Shown here one piece after another: positions 1 through 6,700 of a DNA stretch of 9,893 nt. A model generated the notes under the pieces. It was not told the origin of the DNA, did not search any database, and was given only the letters and a program-made list of their open reading frames with translations. The DNA comes from JABWBR01 sp036741235. Its GTDB lineage: Bacteria > Bacteroidota > Bacteroidia > Chitinophagales > Saprospiraceae. Positions within the stretch are counted from its first letter, which is position 1; each line of letters opens with the position of its first letter. The DNA lies in the NCBI GenBank assembly GCA_036741235.1, contig DAINSQ010000173.1:1-9893 (forward strand), in the 5' to 3' direction. Position numbers and translations under genes: made by a program.

Positions 1-435
1 AAGTTTTTATAGGTTAGAGGGAGGGACCATCCCACCCTCTCACCCTCTCACCCTCGGGCTTGCAATAGTGATAGTTAAGTTTTTATAGGTTAGAGGGAGG
101 GACCATCCCACCCTCTCACCCTCTCACCCTCGGGCTTGCAATAGTGATAGTTAAGTTTTTATAGGTTAGAGGGAGGGACCATCCCACCCTCTCACCCTCT
201 CACCCTCGGGCTTGCAATAGTGATAGTTAAGTTTTTATAGGTTAGAGGGAGGGACCATCCCACCCTCTCACCCTCTCACCCTCGGGCTTGCAATAGTGAT
301 AGTTAAGTTTTTATAGGTTAGAGGGAGGGACCATCCCACCCTCTCACCCTCTCACCCTCGGGCTTGCAATAGTGATAGTTAAGTTTTTATAGGTTAGAGG
401 GAGGGACCATCCCACCCTCTCACCCTCTCACCCTC
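1..435. repeat. 76-bp tandem repeat (5 perfect copies plus a 55-bp partial copy)
   Basis: Copies begin at 1, 77, 153, 229 and 305 and appear identical base for base. A sixth copy starts at 381 and matches for 55 bases, to 435. Each unit holds an AT-rich part with TTTATAGGTTA, a GC-rich imperfect inverted repeat (unit positions 17-39) and an inner octamer run of CACCCTCT. In the last copy the octamer run has one more unit and passes into the 3' end of the minus-strand oxidoreductase gene. The array is cut by the window edge, so its true length is unknown. There is no open frame worth calling: 76 is not a multiple of 3. There are no unique spacers, so it is not CRISPR. This is the only content of the gene-free stretch 1-419. 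Perfect identity means recent expansion or an assembly artefact. Confidence 0.95.
397..419 (-). other. Hairpin directly abutting the stop codon of the oxidoreductase gene
   Basis: On the minus strand, the base after the TGA (422-420) begins a stem GAGGGTGGGA, a loop TGG and a return arm TCCCTCCCTC. This gives a 10-bp stem with one A-A/T-T mismatch. The next bases (TAACCTATAAAAACTT) hold no proper T-run, so it is not a classic intrinsic terminator. It could stabilise the mRNA 3' end or slow the polymerase. The same hairpin recurs in every 76-bp copy (17-39, 93-115, 169-191, 245-267, 321-343), so it may be simply a property of the repeat. Confidence 0.5.
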
Positions 436-2105
436 TCACCCTCCTTCTCCTTCACCCGCCGGTTTTTCACCGCAGCCTTCTTCACCACCCATTCCGGCCA
501 GCTCTCGGGGTGTTCTGCGGGATACACCTTCACCTCCTGCGAGGGGTCGTTGTCCAGCAGCTCGAGTGGGCGGCGAACGCCCAGGATTTGCGCAGCGGTA
601 CTGATACCGGAGTTAATGGCGCCCATAACGCCGTGAGAAAGCGTACTGCTTCCACAGAGGTACAAGCCGGGAATATCAGTTTTAGGTCGAAACGCCATAG
701 GCCCCATTTGGCTCAGCACCTTTTCGGTGCCGTAGCAATTGCCCAGCGTACCCTCCACGTAATAGCTATTGGTGAGGGGCGTTCCCAATTCCCATTTTAC
801 CACGGCATCGCGGATACCTGGAATGCGGCCTTCGAGCGTGCGCAGCACCTTTTCGGCCAGGCGTTGTTTGAGTTGGAGGTAGGCTTCGGGGCGGCGGCCC
901 GTCGTGCTGTTTTCAAAAGCGCTAAAATACTGGTAGGGAATAAACGTCACAGTTTCAAGCGAGTGGTAGCGCCCGTCGAAGCCGGCAGGATCCTTGAGGG
1001 TAGGCGAGCTGATAAACATACCGGGAAACTCGGGATTGGCCATCGGGTCGCCCTCCATCAGTTCGCGCCATATTGCATTGAGGTCGGGCCTGTCGGCATA
1101 CCAGATATTGCCCGAATCGAGCCCCATCTTGCGCAAGTCGGCGTCGATAATCAGGAACATATTCAGCGAGGCCACCGAGTAGGTCGTGCGTTGCAGGCGT
1201 TTGAGCAACTTTGCGCCCAGGTATTGTTGATCGACGAGTTGGTAAGTCTTGCCGGGGTCGGCATTGGAAACCACCTGCGGCGCCAGTATTTGGCGTCCGT
1301 CATCGAGTTGGACGCCGTAAACCTGGCCATTGTCCTTGTCGCCGCGCACTAGTATTTTAGCAACCCGGGCCCGGGTAATCACCTCTCCGCCGTGTTGTTT
1401 GATGGCTTTTGTAAAGGCTTTGGCAATAGCGCCGCCGCCGCCGGCGGGATAAAAACCGCCGTCGAAATAATGGCCCATCACGGCGGCGTGCAGGGCAAAG
1501 CTGGCCTTATCGGGAGGCAATCCGTGGTTGCCGCATTGCATATTCAGGAACGTCTTGAGCAACGGATCTTTCAGGTGCCAGTCGATTACCCTTTGAAGGC
1601 TAAACAAGGCGTGTTTGCCCAGGTGGCGCATGCGGTAGGGAGCCGTAATGAAGTCGGTAAACGTCTCCAGATCGGCCACAATGTGCAGCTCCTTTTGGGC
1701 CAGGTCGACCAACTGCAAATAGCGTTTGATATCGCGCCGCTCGGCGGGAAATCGCTGTTGGGCATACTCGATCAGCCTGTTGATATTGGCGGGCATATCG
1801 AATCGCTCCTTGCCCACCACACAGTGATCGTAGCCCTTGGCGTTTTGGCGAAAAAACGGCAGGTCGTTGGCTACGCCCAGTCCTTCCAATACCCGGCTGC
1901 CGTTTTGGCCTATATCCATCGCGCCGATATAATGTACGCCGGGGCTAAAGCGGTGGCCGTCAACATAAAAGCTCTGGCACCAGCCTCCCGGCACGTAGTG
2001 TTGCTCCAGTATAATGACTTTTTTCCCCGACCGGGCCAGGCACAGCGCTGTGGCTAAACCTCCTGCGCCAGAGCCTATCACAATCACATCGGCGTCGTTT
2101 ATCAT
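420..2105 (-). CDS. FAD-dependent oxidoreductase, phytoene desaturase / retinol saturase (CrtI/RetSat-like) family
   Basis: The 561-residue protein starts with a Rossmann dinucleotide-binding fold: GSGAGG at residues 11-16, with Glu34 ending the second strand to bind the ribose, then the family's PGG (39-41). GVHYIG follows, as in the phytoene desaturase, carotenoid isomerase and all-trans-retinol 13,14-reductase group. Near the C-terminus, PGLYLCGSSTLSHGVMG (from about residue 479) is the second FAD-binding segment. Family members desaturate, isomerise or saturate conjugated polyenes and isoprenoids; the substrate here is unknown. A tail of about 60 residues follows the FAD segment, and its last seven residues (EGERVRG) and stop are encoded by the octamer run of the neighbouring repeat. 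The ATG at 2105-2103 is the natural start, just before the Rossmann strand; there is no Shine-Dalgarno. It is transcribed away from the other genes and is a paralogue of the oxidoreductase at 7681-9195. Confidence 0.92.
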   Translation of the reverse strand: MINDADVIVIGSGAGGLATALCLARSGKKVIILEQHYVPGGWCQSFYVDGHRFSPGVHYIGAMDIGQNGSRVLEGLGVANDLPFFRQNAKGYDHCVVGKERFDMPANINRLIEYAQQRFPAERRDIKRYLQLVDLAQKELHIVADLETFTDFITAPYRMRHLGKHALFSLQRVIDWHLKDPLLKTFLNMQCGNHGLPPDKASFALHAAVMGHYFDGGFYPAGGGGAIAKAFTKAIKQHGGEVITRARVAKILVRGDKDNGQVYGVQLDDGRQILAPQVVSNADPGKTYQLVDQQYLGAKLLKRLQRTTYSVASLNMFLIIDADLRKMGLDSGNIWYADRPDLNAIWRELMEGDPMANPEFPGMFISSPTLKDPAGFDGRYHSLETVTFIPYQYFSAFENSTTGRRPEAYLQLKQRLAEKVLRTLEGRIPGIRDAVVKWELGTPLTNSYYVEGTLGNCYGTEKVLSQMGPMAFRPKTDIPGLYLCGSSTLSHGVMGAINSGISTAAQILGVRRPLELLDNDPSQEVKVYPAEHPESWPEWVVKKAAVKNRRVKEKEGERVRG

Positions 2106-2219
2106 ATTTAACTTTAAAATTTTAAATATCCGTTAAATGCGGCGTTTGCAGCACTAAAACCCCGCTATTGTCCGTATATTGCTTTGATATTTACATCATC
2201 AAAACAAACGATTTCCATT
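2106..2219. promoter_or_regulatory. Divergent intergenic region, presumed to hold both promoters
   Basis: This 114-bp region separates the minus-strand oxidoreductase from the plus-strand secreted-protein gene, so both promoters should lie here. On the plus strand TTGCTTTG (2179-2186) resembles the Bacteroidota -7 element TAnnTTTG with one mismatch, about 34 bases before the ATG. I found no -33 TTG at the usual spacing. No clear element was found for the minus-strand gene; its leader is very AT-rich (a TTTAAAATTTTAAA stretch). The presence of promoters is inferred from gene direction; the exact elements are weak. Confidence 0.4.
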
Positions 2220-2828
2220 ATGAAGACACTCATTAAGTGGAGCTCCCTGTTACTCGCGCTTGGACTCTACACCTCAGCCACCGCCCAAAAACTGGTTGTC
2301 TACGAAGGTAATCTTAATTTTCTGAAAGACCAGAAAACGCTCAATGTAAATTACGACTACAGCAACATGAGCGTCGGCGATTTTGAAAAAGAACAGGATT
2401 ACATCGACGAAAAAGTAAAGGAGAAAAACAAAGACAAAGCCGGCGAAGGCGATACCTGGGCTAAAAAGTGGGTTGCCGACCGCGAAGAACGTTTTGAACC
2501 GAAATTTGTTGAATTGATCAACGAATATCTCGAAGGCAAAATGAAGGTCGACAACAAAAAAGAGGCAGCCTATACGTTGATCCTCAAAACAACCCATACC
2601 GAACCGGGCTACAACGTGGGCGTTTGGCGCCGCCCCGCCCACATCAACGTAGATATCTGGTTCGTAGACACTAAGGACAAATCGAAAGTTTTGGCTAAAG
2701 CCAAAATGGAAAAAGTACCCGGCCAGGACGCCTGGGGCTTCGACTTCGATACCGGCTACCGCCTCCAGGAATCCTACGCCAAATGCGGCAAGGAAATTGG
2801 AAAGTATTTGGTTAAGAAAGTACTTTGA
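2220..2828 (+). CDS. Secreted protein of unknown function (signal peptide, 202 aa)
   Basis: I do not recognise a named family. From the ATG at 2220 the protein begins MKTLIKW, then a hydrophobic stretch and TSATA followed by Gln. This is a signal peptidase I site after Ala22 with Gln as the first mature residue, as expected under the Bacteroidota Q-rule. Residues about 40-95 are rich in Lys, Glu and Asp; the C-terminal part alternates hydrophobic and polar residues (INVDIWFVDTKDKSKVL) and ends in GKYLVKKVL. There is one Cys, well away from the signal peptide, so it is not a lipoprotein. An in-frame TTG at 2184 would add 12 residues ahead of the signal peptide, so ATG 2220 is preferred. Its layout and C-terminal pattern resemble the next gene, suggesting an old duplication. 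Likely periplasmic or surface-exposed. Confidence 0.85.
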   Translation: MKTLIKWSSLLLALGLYTSATAQKLVVYEGNLNFLKDQKTLNVNYDYSNMSVGDFEKEQDYIDEKVKEKNKDKAGEGDTWAKKWVADREERFEPKFVELINEYLEGKMKVDNKKEAAYTLILKTTHTEPGYNVGVWRRPAHINVDIWFVDTKDKSKVLAKAKMEKVPGQDAWGFDFDTGYRLQESYAKCGKEIGKYLVKKVL

Positions 2829-2855
2829 TTATCCGTTGTCGGTTGTTGGGTTGTC

Positions 2856-2921
2856 CGTTTATAGGTTTATAGGTTTATAGGTTATAATACTCTTATTCAT
2901 AAACTCTTAAACTTATAAACG
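2856..2921. repeat. Inverted repeat CGTTTATA / TATAAACG between two arrays of opposite strand bias
   Basis: CGTTTATA at 2856-2863 is exactly complementary to TATAAACG at 2914-2921. Outside it, GGTTGT words on the left (2841-2854) face ACAACC words on the right (2924 onward), which could extend the pairing imperfectly. The intergenic transcript could therefore fold into a long weak hairpin with a 50-base AT-rich loop. No T-run follows, so this is not called a terminator. Confidence 0.4.
2858..2881. repeat. 8-bp tandem repeat TTTATAGG, three copies
   Basis: Three perfect copies of TTTATAGG (2858-2865, 2866-2873, 2874-2881), preceded by a G/T-rich run with GGTTGT words (2841-2854) and followed by TTATAA. 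The word is shared with the 76-bp repeat (TTTATAGGTTA, 2874-2884) and, in reverse complement, with the array at 7625-7663. Confidence 0.85.
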
Positions 2922-2923
2922 AA

Positions 2924-2979
2924 CCTACAACCTACAACCTACAACCTACAACCTACAACCTACAACCTACAACCTACAA
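2924..2979. repeat. 7-bp tandem repeat CCTACAA, eight copies
   Basis: Eight perfect consecutive copies of CCTACAA, ending 24 bases before the ATG at 3004. On the minus strand the unit reads TTGTAGG. Because it lies so close to the start codon, a change in copy number would alter the leader or promoter spacing of the next gene. That effect is inference only. Confidence 0.95.
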
Positions 2980-3003
2980 CAGAGCACCAACAACTCCAAT
3001 TAT

Positions 3004-3627
3004 ATGAAAATCGCGCTATCCATCTCGTTTTTACTGCTGGCTTTCACAGCCATACACGCTCAGCCTTTTGGCGACAAAAGAGTAGCTGACTCGGAAACCA
3101 TTGTTTGGTACGGTCTTGACTTTTCTGCTGTAAAACTGATCGGATCTGAAGGATTTTCCGATCCTTACGACATCAAAAACCGGTTTTTCCGGGCCTGGAA
3201 CCGCCTCATCATCGATGAAGCCGACAAGTACAACATCAAGAAGACTTTCCGCAAAAACGTACTGGAATATGAAACCACGGTAGTCGAGGAACGCAACAAA
3301 CTGCCCAACGAAAACGAGTTGGTAACCGAAAACGACTACTCCATCAAAGAAGAAGACGTCAAAAAAATCGTCAAGCAATACAAAAGTGAAAAGTTCAAAG
3401 AAGGAATCGGCCTTGTCTATATCATTGAAAGCTTCAACAAACGCGCTTCCAGCGGTCACATGTGGGTCACCTTTTTCGACATTGCCAGCGGGGAAGTGTT
3501 GCTTACGCGCCGTTATTCCGGCGACGCCCGCGGCTTCGGCCTGCGCAATTACTGGGCCGGCTCTGTATACGAGGTTTTCAAACAACTCGAAAGTGATTAC
3601 GGCAAGTGGCTGAAAAAAAATAACTAG
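3004..3627 (+). CDS. Secreted protein of unknown function (signal peptide, 207 aa)
   Basis: I do not recognise a characterised family, though the sequence looks like a conserved Bacteroidota hypothetical. It begins MKIALSISFLLLAFTAIHA followed by Gln: a signal peptide cleaved after Ala19 with Gln at +1. The mature part opens with ETIVWYGLDFSAVKLIG, has a charged middle (about residues 75-130, rich in Lys, Glu, Asp and Asn), then alternating strands (GHMWVTFFDIASGEVLLTRR), and GFGLRNYW, and ends GKWLKKNN. The order of elements and the final Asp-x-Gly-Lys-Trp-Leu-Lys-Lys resemble the previous gene (GKYLVKK), so the pair are probably diverged paralogues. There is no lipobox Cys. ATG 3004 is supported by the signal peptide immediately after it; no Shine-Dalgarno is present. 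It may be co-transcribed with the gene at 2220 despite the 175-bp repeat-rich gap. Confidence 0.85.
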   Translation: MKIALSISFLLLAFTAIHAQPFGDKRVADSETIVWYGLDFSAVKLIGSEGFSDPYDIKNRFFRAWNRLIIDEADKYNIKKTFRKNVLEYETTVVEERNKLPNENELVTENDYSIKEEDVKKIVKQYKSEKFKEGIGLVYIIESFNKRASSGHMWVTFFDIASGEVLLTRRYSGDARGFGLRNYWAGSVYEVFKQLESDYGKWLKKNN

Positions 3628-3687
3628 CCCAATACACTGACAAAACCTTGGTGAATTAGCATATTTGCCACGGTGTTCAGGACGAAT

Positions 3688-3719
3688 AAAAGGGGCCGGC
3701 AAACGCCGCGCCCCTTTTT
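3688..3719 (+). terminator. Rho-independent terminator or leader attenuator ahead of the MMPL fusion gene
   Basis: AAAAGGGGC (3688-3696) and CGGC (3697-3700) pair across the loop AAAC (3701-3704) with GCCG (3705-3708) and GCCCCTTTT (3710-3718). One C at 3709 is bulged. The stem is 13 bp, GC-rich at the core, with five T (3715-3719) on the 3' side and four A on the 5' side, so it could act in both directions. It lies 60 bases after the stop of the secreted-protein gene, as a terminator should. But it is only 22 bases before the ATG at 3742, leaving no room for a promoter in between. A transcript of the fusion gene must therefore read through it, which makes conditional termination possible. 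Confidence 0.75.
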
Positions 3720-3741
3720 CAATAAGTGTGAAATTTATACC

Positions 3742-6700
3742 ATGTCTGAGCTTTTTATCGGCATTTATGAATACTTCCGTTCGCGCAAATGGCTCTTCGG
3801 CCTGCTGTTGGCGGGTTTAATGGGTTTGGCCGTTTGGCTTGGCCTGCGCCTCAAATTTGAAGAAGACATCTCAAAAATTATGCCCCTCGACCCTGAAGTG
3901 GGCGAGATGAACAAGCTGATCGAAAATTCGGAATTCTCTGACAGACTGGTCGTTTTAATTACTTACAAAGATACTACCTTCAGGCCTGAAGATCCTTCGG
4001 CTCTCATCGCCTATTGCAATACCCTGGTTGATACCCTCGAAAAAACGCTGGATTCAACCGAGCTGCGCCGCATTACCTACCAGATTGACGAAAGCCGGTT
4101 TCAGGAAGCCTACGATGTGTTGTACGATCACCTCCCCTTGTTTTTGGAGGAAGACGACTACCGGCAGATTGAACAACAAATCGACCCGGCTCAAATTGAA
4201 GCGCAAATGCAGGGCGCCTACCATTCACTTATGACACCCGGCGGCTCTTTTTTTAAAAAATATATCCTGCGCGATCCGCTTGGCTTTACCCGGCTTGGTC
4301 TGGATAAACTGCAATCTTTTCAACTCGACGACAATTACACCCTTTTCGACGGCCATATTGTAACCAAAGATTATCGCAACCTCCTGCTGTTTATTACGCC
4401 TGCGCAATCTTCCAAAGAAACCCTGATCAATAAACGAATGTTGCGGAAACTCGACGCGTTGACTGCCGCTGTTTCCGAGAAACACCAGCAGCGTATTGAA
4501 ACGATTTACTTCGGCGCAGTGGCGGTGGCGGTAGACAATGCTACGCAGATCAGGCGGGATGTTACTGGCACTATTTCCGTTGCTTTCCTTTTTTTACTGC
4601 TGCTCATTGGCTATTTCTTTCGCAGGCCGATGATCTTTCTTTATATTATTTTACCCTTACTATACGGTGCGGCTGTAGCATTGGCGGTTTTATATCTTCT
4701 GAAAGGAGAAGTGTCCATCATCTCGGTAGGCATAGGCTCTATGCTGTTGGGCATTACGGTTGATTATTCCCTCCACGTATTCACGCACTATCGCAGCTCG
4801 GGCAATATTCGGCACATGATCCGAGATCTGGTATTGCCATTGTTGCTTTGTAGCGTCACAACCGCCGGCGCTTTTTTATGCCTCTACATCGTGCGTTCGG
4901 AAGCGCTACACGATCTTGGGCTGTTTGCCGCTATGTGCGTGGTGGGGACCGCCGTTTTTGCGCTTGTTATTTTGCCGGTTGTAGTAAGTAAATCAATAAC
5001 CGAGACCGGCGCCCGGTTGCAGCGCAAAACTTTTCTCGACGCAATTGCCGTCTACCCCTGGGAACGCAATCGGGTGTTGATAGCAGACATCATTGTCGCT
5101 ACTGTATATATTATATTCCAAACCGGCAATGTTGCGTTCGAACGCGACCTCAACAAGGTCAACTATATGTCGGATAAAGTAACGGCAGCCGAAACACGCC
5201 TCAACAGCATCACCAGCGCTACCATGCGCGGAATATACCTCATGACCAGCGGCGCCGGCCTTGATGAAGCGCTTGAGCGCAATGCCGTGATTGCCTATGT
5301 TGCCGATTCGCTCAAAAAAGAAGGACTGGTCAAAGAATATACCTCAGCCAGCAGGCTGCTATTGACATCTGCTGAACAACAAGTAAAAATTGACCGCTGG
5401 AATCAATTCTGGACGGTCGAGCGAAAGTCCAGCCTCAAATCCGCAGTGGAAACTGCCGCCTCCGAAATGGGATTTCGCGAGCATGCCTTTGACGATTTTT
5501 TCCGGCTGCTCAATAAACCTTTTGCCCCCCAAGCGCCAGGGGATTCGTTTGCGCCTCTGGTTGATCTGTTTTTGAGCGACTATATTTCCGACAGGGAGGG
5601 ATTTGTTACTATGATGACTCTCTTGCGCCTGGACCAATCGGCCAAACAGGCAGTGTATGCCGCCTTCCACGACCGCCCCAATGTCAATATCCTTGACAAA
5701 GAATACATGGTAGGCAAGTTTGTCGATATTCTCGGGCTCGATTTCAACAAACTCGTGATCTTGTCGCTGGTGTTGGTGTTTTTAATTCTCCACGTAGGTT
5801 TCGGGCGTTTGGAACTGGCCCTCATCGCATTTTCTCCATTGGCGCTGAGTTGGTACTGGACGCTGGGGCTTATGCATGTCTTTAGCCTGAAGTTTAATAT
5901 CATCAATATCATCATCACTACTTTCGTTTTTGGCGTTGGTATTGATTACAGCATCTTTGTGATGCGGGGGTTGTTGCAGGACATTAAGTATGGCGTAAAA
6001 AATACAGGATCGTACAAAACCTCCGTTTTTATTTCGGCCTTAACGACCCTCGTCGGCATCGGCGTGTTGATTTTTGCCAAACACCCCGCCCTGAAATCGG
6101 TGGCCGCGCTCTCTATTATCGGCGTGAGTTCTTCCCTGTTATTGGCATTTACTATTGAACCCTGGTTATTCCGTTGGCTGTTTTTCGATAAAAATGGCAA
6201 CAGACGGGAATACCCCCGCACATTGGCCAATACCTTCAAAACGCTTTCGGTTTATTTGCTGCTGGTGTTCGGGGCTGTTATCGTCACCATAGTCGGATTA
6301 CTCTTGTTCCCGCTGTTTTTCCTGGGGCGCGAGCGTCGCAAATACATCCTGCACTGGGTTATCTGCCAATTGTCGAGGTTTTATATCTGGTTCAGCTTTT
6401 TCCCAAACAAAAAGATTATCAACGAGCACGGCGAAGATTTTTCAAAACCGGCCATTGTGATCAGCAACCACCAGTCGCATATCGATACGCCGATTATGTT
6501 CGGCTTGTCGCCAAAATTGATCATTCTCACTAAAGGCTGGGTGTATAGTTTTCCGCTGTATTATTTTGTGGTGCGAATGGCCGATTTTTTTACGGTGGCC
6601 AATGGCCTGGATGCCATTTTACCGCAACTCAAAGAACGGGTGGCCAACGGCTATCATGTAGCCATCTTCCCCGAAGGCAGTCGCTCTGAATCAGAAGAAG

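Noticed and set aside
1..435. Possible CRISPR array.
   Set aside because: The whole 76-bp unit is repeated without variable spacers, and no cas gene is nearby.
510..1352. A 280-codon open frame on the plus strand, antisense to the oxidoreductase gene (and another at 1392-2057).
   Set aside because: They lie wholly within a well-supported gene on the other strand, and their translations show no domain, signal peptide or family pattern. Long antisense frames are expected opposite a GC-rich coding sequence.
2184..2219. In-frame TTG start that would add 12 residues to the first secreted protein.
   Set aside because: It would lie ahead of a typical signal peptide that begins MKTLIKW at ATG 2220.
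3142..3164. Small inverted repeat with GGATC and GATCC arms inside the second secreted-protein gene.
   Set aside because: Short, inside a coding region and without a T-run, so most likely chance.
3673..3741. In-frame GTG start that would add 23 residues to the fusion protein.
   Set aside because: It would place the terminator hairpin inside the coding sequence and put a polar Arg/Lys-rich segment before the natural MMPL N-terminus, which begins cleanly at ATG 3742.
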